Source: Lithobates sylvaticus
Lineage: Eukaryota; Chordata; Amphibia; Anura; Ranidae
Length of the DNA stretch: 64,000 bases
Assembly (NCBI GenBank): GCA_028564925.1
Contig: CM053027.1
Coordinates: 244,491,649-244,555,648 of the forward strand
Direction: 5' to 3'
The notes below the pieces were generated by a model. The model made no database searches and had not been told where the DNA came from. It saw only the letters and a program-made list of their open reading frames with translations. The translations under genes and the position numbers were made by a program. Positions 22,848 to 33,833 of the stretch are shown here, piece by piece. Each line of letters opens with the position of its first letter. The first letter of the stretch is position 1.

Positions 22848-23969
22848 TCCGATTCTACCAGGCAAATTTCCCTCCCCCAGCTGCTGGACCGTCGAAAGAA
22901 GTTTACTCCCAGCCATCCACATGCCCAGTGGTTGAATGCTAGCTTGGCTAAATTGCTAGCACTTCAACTGCTGCCTTTTCAGTTGGTAGACTCGGCCCTC
23001 TTCCGTGAGTTTGTTCAATGTGTGGTTCCTCAGTGGCAGGCTCCCAAACGCCACTTTTTCTCACGGAAGGCGATTCCGGCTCTCTACCGGCATGTGGAAG
23101 GCAATGTCCATGCTTCGCTGTACAGGGCGGTCAGCAGTGCGGTGCATATTACCGCTGACTCATGGTCCAGCAGGCATGGACAGGGATGTTACCTGTCTTT
23201 CATGGCCCATTGGGTCACTCTTTTGGCAGCTGGGAGGGATGCAGGACAAGGTGCAGTAGTGTTGGAGGTTGTTCCGCCACCACGCCTCCAAAATGCTACT
23301 ACTGGTTGTGACACACCTCTCTCCTCTTCTTCTTCCTCTATGGCCTCTTCGAGTGCTCTGTCCTCGGAACCAGCAGTGCTCCGTAGGCGTACAAGGGGCT
23401 ACGCAAGTACGCAGGCAAAAAGATCCCATGCCGTGCTTGCGCTGGTATGTTTGGGGGACAGGAGCCACACTGGGGCAGAGGTTCTGGCAGCTCTGCAGGG
23501 GCAGGCCGAGAGATGGTTGACGCCACGCCAGCTTAAGCCAGGAATGGTGGTTTGTGACAATGGCACCAACCTCCTCTCAGCCCTGCGACAGGGACAGCTG
23601 ACCCATGTGCCCTGTATGGCTCACGTCCTTAACCTGGTGGTGCAGCGGTCCTTGGGAAGGTACCCAGGCTTACAGGATGTCCTGAGGCAGGCCAGGAAAG
23701 TCTGTGTGCATTTCTGCCGATCATATAATGCCAGTGCTCGGCTGGCTGAGCTGCAAAAGGAGTTGAACCTGCCCAAGAATCGCCTTATATGTGACATGCC
23801 CACCAGGTGGAACTCAACGTTGGCCATGCTGCAGCGACTGCACACGCAGCAGAGGGCCATCAATGAGTACCTGTGCGACTACGGCACAAGGACAGGGTCA
23901 GGGGAGCTTGGATTTTTTTCCCCATGCCAGTGAAGCATGATCAGGGATGCATGCACTGTCCTGTCAAAT
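22848..23969 (+). CDS. hAT transposase, RNase H-like catalytic part
   Basis: In-frame codons from 22848 (SDSTRQISLPQLLDRRKK) through 23969. Motifs of the hAT catalytic core are visible: HITADSWSS with the first Asp, VVCDNGTNLLSAL with the second Asp, and HVPCMAHVLNLVV with the CxxH signature. The third acid lies in the C-terminal piece (27485-28629). A nonsense codon TGA at 23931 replaces Trp in PCQWSMIRDACTV, after which the coding sequence continues to the PLE insertion. Confidence 0.8.
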
Positions 23970-24038
23970 AAGAAAACGAACGACTGCGCTGCAAGCAATA
24001 TACAAATAAAAAAATATAGTGGCTGTTTGGAGAGAGCT

Positions 24039-24077
24039 GACCGACATGTTTCGCCATACAATGGCTTCTTCAGGGTC
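24039..24077 (-). ncRNA. Hammerhead ribozyme near the PLE 3' end
   Basis: Minus strand: stem I GACC/GGTC (4 bp perfect), core CTGAAGA (24067-24073), one extra A, stem II GCCAT-TGT-ATGGC, GAAA (24049-24052), then C-AT-GTC with a short stem III. It fits the CUGANGA consensus. It lies about 70 bp from the 3' boundary of the PLE, as expected for the ribozymes described in this class. The extra A before stem II may lower activity. Confidence 0.65.
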
Positions 24078-24899
24078 AAATGAAAAGTTTTGTACCATAT
24101 AGAGAGAAAGTCTGAGAAGATATAAAAAGACACAAAATTAGTTTAACAACTTAATGGATGCATCTAATTTATCATGAGCAGAACATACAACTCCATGTCG
24201 CCGCAGGGCCATTCACCCATCCCATGCACACAAAACTGCACCGTGCTGGTCCCAAAAAGCTCCCACTGGGGGCCAAAGAAACATACCCCTGAATTGCTGG
24301 AGCGACCACTGGATACGCAGGTGTGGTCAGGTATACTTGGGTCCCAAGAGGCAAGGAACTGTCGAGGGCCTAAAGGGAGCCTGGTAAGATAGAATAAAGT
24401 AAGAATAAAAAATGAAATGGCAAAAAGGAATTGATTTGCTATACCTGGCTAACATAGCCTAGAATTATAAATACTTACCACTATATAAAAATTGAAAAAT
24501 ATACATGGAGCGCCATACATAAGTGATCCTATGGAGATCTTGAAAGAAAACACCACTGATGGAACAACAAAAATGACAATGGGTTAGGTTGGAATAGGTG
24601 AGTTGAACATTGCATAGAAAAGGATGGGAAATGGGAGAAGCTCACCTAGTAGGCACAGGTCTGATTGAGATGGACTGCACAATGGGAGTCTGAAGCCAGA
24701 CAAGTTGTCAGCACTTTAAAGTTGGTCAAAGTGAAAAGACCGATAACTATAGATAAAAAGTATACAATTTATGTGAATAAAGTCACAAACAAAACTGGCA
24801 AGATGGAGGCATCAGCTGAAAGGAAAAATGACAAACCTGCATAGATGGTGGTCTTAGCATGAATGGCGCTCCAATGTCCATCACCTGAAATGGTGAGGG

Positions 24900-25080
24900 A
24901 AAGGCAGGCTTTAAAGGTCCTCCACACCTGATCATGATAACTCATGATGAGACGGCGGGCAAAATGGGCCATTCGCGCATGCGCAGTAGCGCCATGCGCG
25001 TGTGCCTACATTTCCCATAATGCTGAGGGGCCGGAAGGTGCGCGCGCCGCTCAACGCGCGCGCATATAGATGGATCCAGA
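24900..25080. other. GC-rich island in the PLE 3' region
   Basis: Short palindromes such as GCGCATGCGC and GCGCGCGC cluster here, including an inverted pair CGCGCGCCGC / AACGCGCGCGC. It may fold or be a methylation target. No frame of interest. Confidence 0.3.
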
Positions 25081-25992
25081 CCCGCAAGGTCCTCCAGTGG
25101 ACGGAAGGGGTAATAAGCGACATTGGTCAAAAGGCAAATGTGCTAAAGCCTATGGAGGAAATGGGAAGCCATTAGCTCCAAGACAAAGAGATGGAAGCAG
25201 AGCTAGTGATTACCAGGTGGTGGTGGAGCATCAGGGAGGTGTGCAGGCAACAAAGCCAAGCGGGCTGCGGCCATAGGATCGCAGCCCTGGGGTGCCCAAA
25301 CAGTTACCAATGCAATGAGGGAGTATAAATGACCAAGAGTGGAAAGGTGAAGGTGGAAGAGCCAGAAATAAACCGGGCCATGTTTAGTGCCCCAGATGGA
25401 CAAGGGGAACAGGGGAAATAGACAGCAGAGGGCAGTAGGGCTGGGACGGTGGGCCAAGACCCAATTTTCCCACTATCAATGGAGTCCCAAAATGGGGCAA
25501 CATGGAGGTGCATCCGCTATGCGTAGATGAAATATGGGGTTATTAGGATAGGCAAAAGCATATACAGATAAATGGCATTAATATGTAGTTTAGGTGAGAC
25601 AAAGTGTATTGACATTAAACCAAGAAGAATATGAAGTATGTACCAATATTTTGAATTTATACAAGACCTGAACAAGTTGACATAACAGCTTTGAAAAATG
25701 ATACATTGGGATGAAATATGCATACAATGATACAATACATTTTATAGTTAAGACATACAGGCATAATGAGCATGCTTATGGACAAATAGTAATGGAAGGC
25801 AGCTGTCAAGGTGCCCGAGCGCCCAAAGGGTAGCCTGACCCACGCAACAACGCACGACCGAGAAAAAGCGAAAAAAGGTTACATGGCAATATGTAAAAAT
25901 AGAGTATCGTAGATACCTAAATGGCGATATACAAGTCTAAATGACCAGTCTATAGTGAATAATCATTTACAGGTATAGCAAATAGCAAATAT

Positions 25993-27222
25993 TCATAAAA
26001 AAGGTTTGAAGCTTATATATTCGTTCAAACCTGGATATTTAACAGCGTTAAGGTTATGTATCCATTTTGTTTCAATTTGCAAGAGTTTCTCATCAATGCC
26101 ACCTCCTCGCACATGTGTCTCGACATGGTCTAGTGCCGAGAAACATATGTGTTGAGGATCATAATTGTGTACAAGACCGAGGTGTCTATTAATGGCTGTA
26201 GTGGTGATGCGTTTAAGAGTAGGTTTAATGTGATCACGTATCCGGACCTGAAAGGGCCGTTTGGTTTTACCGATGTAAAAGCATCCACAGGTGCAGGTGG
26301 CTAAATATACGACTCCTATTGTTCTGCAATTTACATGGTGAGAAATTTCGTGGAAGGAACCATTGGGTAGCGAGATAACTTTAGAGTTTGAAACAAATTG
26401 GCAAATGTCACATGATCCACAAGGGTATGTGCCATTGTCGGGGCGATTTTGGGTCATTAATGGAGCATGATTACTTCTAGTGAGACGATCACGTAATGAC
26501 GGACAACGTTTATAGGTTATGTCAGGACGTGAACCAATGAACTTTCTGACTATGGGGTCAGCAAGTAGTAGAGGCGAGAAGTTATTAACCACCTCACGAA
26601 TTTGGGTATGCATTGATGAAAAACGAGTAATTAGTCTAACAGGTTGGGTATCTGTGGGGTTTTTGGAATTATGAATCAGTTGAAGTCTGTCGAGTTTCTT
26701 GACCCTATTAAACGAACGTTTAAGGAGTGCCCGACTATAGCCTCTATTAATTAGTCTAGAGAATAATTCATTAGATGCTTTATGAAAGTCCGCATCTGAG
26801 GTGCAGTTGCGTCTAATTCTAAGGTATTGACTATACGGAATACTATTGAGTAGAGATTGGGGGTGAGCACTTTCGGCATGTAGGATTGTATTGCCAGCTG
26901 TCGGCTTTCTGAACAAGGACGTACTGATCCGTCCTAACTTATCAATATTGATCGTAAGGTCAAGAAAGTTGACAGAGGACTGACTAGATTCAAAGGTGAA
27001 TTTAAGATTAAAGTTGTTGATCCCCAAAGATCCGAAAAAATCATTGAGATCCGAGTGTGAACCAGACCAGAATAGTAAGATGTCATCAATATATCTAAAC
27101 CAGTACAATATACATGTTTTGTAGGTAGAAATTAGTTGTAAAAAAAGATGGCGTTCCCACCCCCCCAGGTATAGGTTGGCATATGAGGGCGCACATTTGG
27201 TCCCCATAGCCACACCTTGCAC
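25993..27222 (-). CDS. PLE protein: reverse transcriptase palm (partial) plus GIY-YIG endonuclease
   Basis: 409 codons open at the 5' side. QGVAMGTKCAPSYANLYLGG is the RT turn that precedes the catalytic YRYIDDILLF box, whose two Asp are kept. The C-terminal part has CGSCDICQF and the GIY-YIG nuclease core GVVYLATCTCGCFYIGKTKR followed by R..DH. This order (RT then GIY-YIG) defines canonical Penelope-like elements; the nuclease nicks the target for priming. Upstream, another frame has NLSQESLRALKSLQ, a piece of the PLE N-terminal region, joined directly to the RT turn. The RT fingers and first catalytic Asp are therefore deleted and the copy is dead. Confidence 0.88.
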   Translation of the reverse strand: MQGVAMGTKCAPSYANLYLGGWERHLFLQLISTYKTCILYWFRYIDDILLFWSGSHSDLNDFFGSLGINNFNLKFTFESSQSSVNFLDLTINIDKLGRISTSLFRKPTAGNTILHAESAHPQSLLNSIPYSQYLRIRRNCTSDADFHKASNELFSRLINRGYSRALLKRSFNRVKKLDRLQLIHNSKNPTDTQPVRLITRFSSMHTQIREVVNNFSPLLLADPIVRKFIGSRPDITYKRCPSLRDRLTRSNHAPLMTQNRPDNGTYPCGSCDICQFVSNSKVISLPNGSFHEISHHVNCRTIGVVYLATCTCGCFYIGKTKRPFQVRIRDHIKPTLKRITTTAINRHLGLVHNYDPQHICFSALDHVETHVRGGGIDEKLLQIETKWIHNLNAVKYPGLNEYISFKPFL

Positions 27223-27440
27223 CTGGAGGAAGTGGGATGAGCTTGAAGGGATTTTAAAGCCCGCAAACTCTCCTGAGATAGATTAGATTGACCTAAAGAG
27301 GTGTGTTGAAGATTTTTAATTGCAAGACAAATTTGCAAGACAAATTTGTTGAACAAAGGCTGAAATGTTAGGGTTCGTGGACAAAGCTGGAAAATTCTTG
27401 GATTTAGGTTTGAAAGAAGCAGGGGGGGGGGGGGAAGGCA

Positions 27441-27484
27441 CTCACTAGAAGTAATCATGCTCCATTAATGACCCAAAATCGCCC
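27441..27484. repeat. 44-bp inverted copy of PLE coding sequence at the insertion edge
   Basis: Exactly the reverse complement of 26441-26484; the match ends at both sides. It sits between a G-run (27422-27434) and the resumed hAT sequence. This is a 5'-inversion footprint of target-primed reverse transcription. Confidence 0.9.
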
Positions 27485-27780
27485 TCACCATTTGAGGAGG
27501 CCACGAGGATGGTGAGCAGTGACAGTGCATGCATCAGTGACAGTGCATGCATCAGTGACTGTACCTCTTGTCCACCTGTTGGAGCATACACTGCGTGGGA
27601 TAATGGATAGGGCACTTGAGGCAGAACAGAGGCAGGAAGAGGAGGACTTCCTTGCCTCTCAAGGCCCCCTTTATCCAGACAGTGTTCCTTCTCTCCCACC
27701 CATCACACAGGAAGAGGATGGAGGAGGAGGAGGAGGAGGAGGATTGTGTCAGCATGGAGGTGGAGCCTGGCACTCAGAGT

Positions 27781-27814
<34 letters not shown>

Positions 27815-28629
27815 CTTTTAGGGATGATTTACAGTCCCAACAAACCAGTGGACTTGTACGTGGCTGGGAGGAGTTGGCTGCCGATCAAATCATCCTCAGT
27901 GACCCAGAAGACTCCGGACCGAATGCCTCAGCTAACCTACGTTGCATCGCCTCCCTGATCCTGCAAAGCCTGCGGAAGGATCCTCGTATTCTTCGGATCA
28001 AGGAGAGGGACCATTACTGGCTGGCCACTCTCCTTGATCCACGGTACAACGGTAAGGTTGCGGACCTTATCTTGCTGTCGCAGAGGGAGCAGAGGATGAG
28101 ACATCTCAGAGAGGCCTTGCAGAAAGGTCTGTGCAATGCGTTCCCAGAGACTGGGAGGTTACAAACTCCTGGTCCTGGACGACGAGTTGCTGAGGCTTCG
28201 GTCAGTAGCAGAAGGAGCGGTGGGGAAGGTGGACGTCTGACCGATGCGTTCAGACAATTTTTTAGTCTGCAGCCCCAATGTATGATCGGTTCCAGCAACC
28301 ATCGCCAGCGCCAGCGCCTGATATACATGGTGCAGGAAAACCTAGGGGCAAGGTCAGACTTGGACACCTTTCCCACCGAAAATCCTCTGGCTTACTGGGT
28401 CTTGAGGATGGATCACTGGCCAGAGCTTGCACAGTATGCAATTGAGCTACTGGCCTGTCCTGCATCCAGCGTTCTTTCCGAACGCACATTCAGTGCTGCT
28501 GGAGGCTTTGTCACAGATCACAGGGTGCGCCTGTCCACCGACTCGGTTGATCGACTGACCTTCATAAAGATGAATCAGTCTTGGATCACCACCAGCTACC
28601 AGGCACCTGAAGCTGATATAACTGAATAA
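27485..28629 (+). CDS. hAT transposase, C-terminal part with dimerisation domain
   Basis: Starts SPFEEATRMVSSDSAC, runs through an acidic and Gln-rich linker (CAG run 27780-27811), then SANLRCIASLILQSLRKDPR and the hAT C-terminal block: LLACPASSVLSERTFSAAGG, then VRLSTDSVDRLTFIKMN, with the catalytic Glu in SERTFS. Stop TAA at 28627. Two frame changes are visible: one after a duplicated GTGCATGCATCAGTGACA, one in the GGAGGA run near 27720. The continuous frame from 27616 gives 337 codons. Confidence 0.85.
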
Positions 28630-28754
28630 TTTATAATGTCACATCCCTTCAAGACGGCCTATGCTGATGCTGAGTGACTGTCCTGTTATGTTGACTGACT
28701 ATCCTCTTCCTCCTCAATGATCCTGATGATATCTTGGAAGAACATTTTGTTTCT

Positions 28755-29480
28755 GGGTGCCACCACCAGTGGCTAAGGCCCAATTTTTCAGCCCCTGTTT
28801 AACAGGGGCGTGTAATTACAATTTTTTAAGCAATGCTTCACAACAGGTCTGACTGCTGTGCTCCAAGTACAGTATCTGTGAGGGGTTGCAGTGTTGTGGC
28901 ACCAGCACCAGTGCCTAATGCGGAATTTTTCAGCCCCTGTTTAACAGGGGCGTGTAATTACAATTTTTTAAGCAATACTTTACAACAGGTCGGACTGCTG
29001 TGCTCCAAGTACAGTATCTGTCAGGGGTTGCAGTGTTGTAGCACCAGTGCCTAAGGCCCAATTTTTCCGCCCCTGTTTAACAGGGGCGTGTAATTACAAT
29101 GTTTTAAGCAATGCTTCACAACAGGTCTGACTGCTGTGCTCCAAGTACAGTATCTGTGAGGGGTTGCAGTGTTGTGGCACCAGTGCCTAAGGCACAATTT
29201 TTCAGCCCCTGTTTAACAGGGGCGTGTAATTACAAATCTTGATCTAATAGCTCACAGCAGGGCCCATTCCTGCGCCCACCAAGAGTAACTGTGAGGGCTT
29301 ACAGTCTTGTGGCAACACCGTCCACCCCCACCACCAAAGGCCCAATTTTTCCACCCCTGTTCAACAGGTGCATGCAATTACAAATCTTGATCTAATAATT
29401 CACAGCAGGGCCAATTCCTGTGCCCACCAAGAGTAACTGTGAGGGCTTACAGTCTTGTGGCTACACCAACATCTAATGGG
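28755..29480. repeat. Hairpin-bearing tandem repeat in the hAT 3' UTR
   Basis: About five units of roughly 130-140 bp. Each has the hairpin CCCCTGTTTAACAGGGG, then a spacer with GTGCTCCAAGTACAGTATCT or a variant, and GGGGTTGCAGTGTTGTGGCACC. The last two units are more diverged. The inverted hAT copy carries the same array at about 34740-35180, so it is a stable part of the family. Confidence 0.85.
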
Positions 29481-30431
29481 GCAAATTTCTGCAGAGTATA
29501 TACGGCAGGCCCCTACTTTCAAACATCCAACTTACAAACGACTCCTACTTGCAAACGGAAGGAGAAAACAGGAAGTGAGAGGAAATCTACCCCTAGGAAG
29601 GGACATTCTATCCTGTTAGATTTCATTTGGGAAAAAGGTATCTCCTCTCTACTGATGCTTTATCACCAATCCTTGTTTCAATAAAAACCCCACTTTTCCA
29701 AAAACATTTGTCATTGAGACGGAAAGTGAGGTAAAATGTTCTGAACAGGTGCACAGACACCAAAACAAATGTTACAGGGGTGATAACCCCTCCCTATGTT
29801 CTCCAAAAAGCTTAAAAATAGATTTTTTTTGGATGGAGCTACACTTAAAAATGTACCTGTTCAGATTCTACTTAAGAACAAACCTACAGTCCCTGTCTTG
29901 TTTGCACCGCCTGTATACTGCTGTTGAGAGTATATAGGGTTGTAGGTATAGGGTTTTATTTTGGGTGCGGGGTTCCCCTTAATATCCATACAAGACCCAA
30001 AGGGGCTGGGGTGGGGGGGGGGTGATGGGGTAGCCATGCCATTTTTCTCAAAGATGTTCAGCCATATTGCCAGGACAAGACATGACATTAAAGCCGCAAG
30101 CGGTTTTAAATGGCTTCTTTTTTTCCTTTACAAATGTCATTTTGTGCAGGGACAGTTCTAAACACGGGAAACACACTTAAAATGACTGCTTCCGAAAAAA
30201 AGTTAGTTTTTAAAACTTCTTTTTGCATTGATATATGTCCCCTGGGGCAGGACCCGGGTCCCCAAACCTGTTTTATGACATTAACATGCATATTGGCCGT
30301 TATAATTAGCACTTTTGATTTTGAACGTTCGTGTCCATTGTAACGAATAGGGTTTGAATATTCGCACAAACTTTCGGTCCGTTCGAAGGTTCTGGTGCGA
30401 ACCGAACCGGGGGGTGTTCGGCTCATCCCTA
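29481..30431 (+). mobile_element. hAT 3' terminal region
   Basis: Shares segments with the outer arms of N1, N2 and the solo arms: the TTAATATCCATACAAGACCC motif near 29979, a GTCCCTGGGGCAGG-type segment near 30238 (mirror of CCTGCCCCAGGGGACATG), and the end GGTGTTCGGCTCATCCCTA. This is the part from which the foldback arms seem to derive. Confidence 0.7.
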
Positions 30432-30439
30432 CCGGTAAC

Positions 30440-32640
30440 TAAACTACAGTCAAATCTTTGAGGACATACATTTTTTGTCATCGGCTAATACTCTCTTTAC
30501 ATTGATAGCTCTAATTGATTAGTTTCTATTGAGTGTAATTGGTTTATGGTAGTTTATGGCTGTTGCTTTTTCAGCATGAAATTAGGACAATCAGTGATGG
30601 TTAGCTAGACCTGTCTGAACTCTGTTCTGTATGCCCATGATTAAATGTAAGATACGTGATCAAGCTTGAATTGTCTAACTTTTTGCTTAGGTTTGCAATC
30701 TCTACTTGGAGTTGAGAATTAATCGGTTTGGATTTTAGTCTCTTTTCATCTAACTTGCAGTTTTATATTGTATGCTATGGTGTAAAGTGAGACACCTAGG
30801 GATCAATTTACTAAAATCAAATGGGCTGTTTACTTTGCAAGGGAACTTGAACTTTGCAAAGGAATTTTCACTGGTGCTTAGTGAATGTGGTGATATTTCA
30901 CTTTGCAAAAAATACACAATCACCAGCAAGGAAAATATAACAAATACAGCATTTATGTTTTCACATGATCAGATAGTGGAAGTCAGTTGAGCTTTACCTC
31001 AGTCATAAAGCTGTGGAAATAATTATCTTGGAAAGTTCAACTTGTCTAGAGAAGTGAACAACCTATTTGTCTTTGGTATACAACCACATTGTCTCTTCAA
31101 CCTGATGGACTTCTATTGTAACTAAGCAGGGGCAAACACTGCAGGTCACATGATCACAATAAAATGTTGACGAAGTCCTGCAAGACCTTTCTCTCAGGCT
31201 TTACCTTCTGACCTAAAGTGTCAGGAGTGTGAGTCTCCTGCAATACTATGTGAGCGGTGGCAGCCTGTTTGTGCATGTTTTCCTGTGCCAGGATTTTGGA
31301 ATCTGTGTTTTTATGGTAATAGAGTGCTGGTAAATTTTCACAAATCCACAATTCTTTTTCTCTTTTTTTCTTTGTCATCTTCCTCCTGTCCATGACACTA
31401 ATTTAAACACTTAAAAGGCATCCTGTGTGCTTCATTGAATTTAAGTATATACAGTGTTTGGAAATAACTGGGCATAATTTAACATAAACTTAATATTATC
31501 CTTCATGTGGCAATAGCGGTGCACTTTTAAAGGACAAAGGGCTTCTTTTTTTTTTATTTAAATAATGTTCAGTTGCTATATGCAGAACTTGGTACATATG
31601 TGATCCTGCAATAACTAAAAAGTACAGGTAAAAGTAAAATGTCTTACCTTCTATATATGACAGCAAGATTTGTGTATTTATTAGGAACATTTGAGGAAAT
31701 CTGCTCTTGTACATTAGTTTGATGGATGAATATTTGGAAGCCATTCTTTTCAAACAGCTGGGTGCATATTTTACATAAGCATGTGTAGTTCATCATTTTA
31801 CTTTGAGATGGAATTGTGTGTGCTCATTATAAAACATTTGCCACTGTGCACTTTATGTTAATATAAAGTCATAATGCACAAATATGGTAATGTTTGCTGA
31901 TGTTCCAGAATGAAACAAACACTTTATATTGCCTTCAGCTACAGTCTGCTAGCATTTGCATGCACCCTAAGTATGAACTGGTGACATGAAATAGATGGCG
32001 CACATAAAGAAATGAATGGTATGGGTCATTTGCTGTCTCCCCTTATGAGCATTATTTAATTAGAACTAGAATAAAACAATACGGGTACTTAAATATAATT
32101 CATGTTAACTGATTCTACATTTTTTTCATTATAAAAAAGAATCAAGTTTTTACTGGTACATTGTGCACATGCATGCCTATATTCAGGCATGATTTTCCAA
32201 CTGGATTTAAAAAAAAAATTCAGTTATTTGCTCTATATGAAAAATGGTGCTGCAGAAGTGGTAATCGTTACTACTGTCTCCTGTGGCTCTAAATAGATTA
32301 TACTTTCTTGATTCTTGATATCTTGTCAGGGAAAGCTTGCTGCTCTATTAAGAGATGAGCCCGAATTCTGAGCAGAATAAGCCAGATTTCTGCATAGAAA
32401 AAAAAATCATGAAATGTTTTTACAAAAATTAGTTATCAGTAAATGATAACCTGCATGGATCTGAAATGAAGATTCAAAAGTACTGACATTTGCACTATAA
32501 AGGATTTTATTAGCAAACTTCTTTTTAATAGATCTGAACACATACCTTAAATAAAAAACAGAAGGGGATCTGTCCTCCTCCACATAGGTAATTGGTTTGG
32601 AGGTAGTCAGGAGTAAACATACAGTGGAGACCATTTACAT
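30440..32640. other. Possibly single-copy intergenic DNA
   Basis: About 2.2 kb of AT-rich sequence without recognisable transposon ends, domains or tandem repeats. If the window has unique host sequence, it is most likely here. Frames are short and show no conserved motif. Confidence 0.4.
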
Positions 32641-32814
32641 ATAGCCAGTGGCGTTACTAGAGTTGGTGTCACCTGGTGTGGTATAACATGGTGTCACCAC
32701 CCCCCAATACTTTTTCCCCCTAATAACACTGCATATATTGGCAACAGTAGTGCCATTATTAACAGTCAACTAGCAAATTTAAATAACAAAATCATATGAA
32801 AATAATTTGTATTT

Positions 32815-33060
32815 TGTAACTGACCTGCTGACACGGTGTGTTGCTTGCTGGACCGGATTAATAGCCGCAGGGAAGATGGCAAGATGCTGTGACCTGCTGA
32901 TGACAAGGTGTGTTGCTTGCTGGACGGGATCTGATGGCCGCAGGGAAGATGGCAAGATGTTGTAATCTGCTGACAACAAGTCGTTTTGCTTGCTGGATCG
33001 GATCTGATGGCCGCAGGGAAGATGGCAAGATGCTGCTGTGACCTTCTGCTTGCTGGATGT
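32815..33060. repeat. Short tandem repeat, 63-73 bp units
   Basis: About three and a half units with GCCGCAGGGAAGATGGCAAG at 32874, 32937 and 33010, joined by TTGCTTGCTGGA. Confidence 0.85.
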
Positions 33061-33189
33061 GGGTGTGGGTCACTGTCTGTCTACACCTGTGCTGTGGTCT
33101 GCGGACACCCCTCCCCCTCAGACCAGCTTAGGGCAGCTCCGCTCAGCTACCTGGTGACTGTGGACACAGCACCCCCCCCCCCATGAGAC

Positions 33190-33425
33190 CAGCTCACTCA
33201 GGGTGGGTGGGTGTGTCACTCAGCTACTGTGCCTATATCTAATATAATATATCTGTGTCCAGCAGCACCCCCCATCATCAGACCAGCTCAGGGTGGGGGT
33301 GGCTCAGTCAGCTAATATAATATAGTGAGTGTTGTCTGTCTGATAAGGGGGGGTACTACTGGACACAGATATATTATATTAGATATAATAGGCACAGTAG
33401 CTGAGTGAGCTGGTCTGGTGGGGGG
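33190..33425. repeat. Imperfect palindrome with about 75-bp arms
   Basis: CAGCTACTGTGCCTATATCT (about 33221-33240) and ATATAATATATCTGTGTCC are repeated inverted at 33359-33410. A G/C-rich spacer separates the arms. An (AT)n tract follows at 33466-33502. Unknown class. Confidence 0.7.
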
Positions 33426-33459
33426 AGAGGGGCAGCTGGACCAGCTATATTACACTATA

Positions 33460-33505
<46 letters not shown>

Positions 33506-33833
33506 CTATAGCTGTGTCTAGCAGACCACCTTGCACCCCCCCTTTCCTTATCATACTTGCACAGCACAGATCAGCCAGGGCGCCAGACACTAGGAGTCCT
33601 CCCACACCAGCTCTTTGGTGGTGTGTCGGTACCATGGCACCCCCCCCCCCCACACACACACACACACCTCACCCTGGGCTCGGACCGGCGGTGGACACCA
33701 GGACACCCCCCCGCACCTGTTCCGAATCTGGGTGCTGGGCGGCAGCTGGAGTCTGGAGAGGAGAGGAGTGCAGCTTCACAGCTTGCAGCCACCGCACCGC
33801 CCGGGCAGAGATACTAGCAGTGTGTGTGGTGAC

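Larger units (their letters stand above)
23970..27484 (-). mobile_element. Penelope-like element inserted in the hAT transposase gene
   Basis: The inverted hAT copy at 35-36.6 kb supplies the uninterrupted site, CTGTCATGTCACCATTTG, so the PLE lies between CTGTCCTGTC and TCACCATTTG. Its coding strand is minus. The 3' side (23970-25992) is a 2-kb untranslated region with a hammerhead near its end. The 5' side is truncated and finishes with a 44-bp inverted piece of its own coding region (27441-27484). RT and GIY-YIG remnants are at 25993-27222. No clear target duplication longer than 2 bp. Confidence 0.85.
16033..30431 (+). mobile_element. Autonomous ZBED-type hAT transposon with three nested insertions
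   Basis: The left end TAGGGATGGGCCGGTGTTCG and right end GTGTTCGGCTCATCCCTA are inverted repeats. Flanks are CTGGTAAC (16025-16032) and CCGGTAAC (30432-30439), an 8-bp target duplication with one CpG-type change. In order: TATA promoter (16326), tandem 5' leader repeats, BED-finger and transposase segments, a 3' UTR with hairpin repeats, and the right end. Insertions at 18773-21627 (foldback hAT N2), about 21990-22845 (PLE fragment) and 23970-27484 (PLE) stretch it to 14.4 kb. Without these, roughly 7.2 kb remain. Stops and frameshifts in the transposase make it inactive. Confidence 0.9.

Noticed and set aside
22446-22922. 158-codon minus-strand frame
   Set aside because: No domain, partly overlaps the hAT transposase on the other strand, lies mostly in a PLE untranslated fragment.
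30440-32640. Possible host exon
   Set aside because: Short frames such as 31154-31393 have no conserved motif and no convincing splice-site pair; coding cannot be supported from sequence alone.
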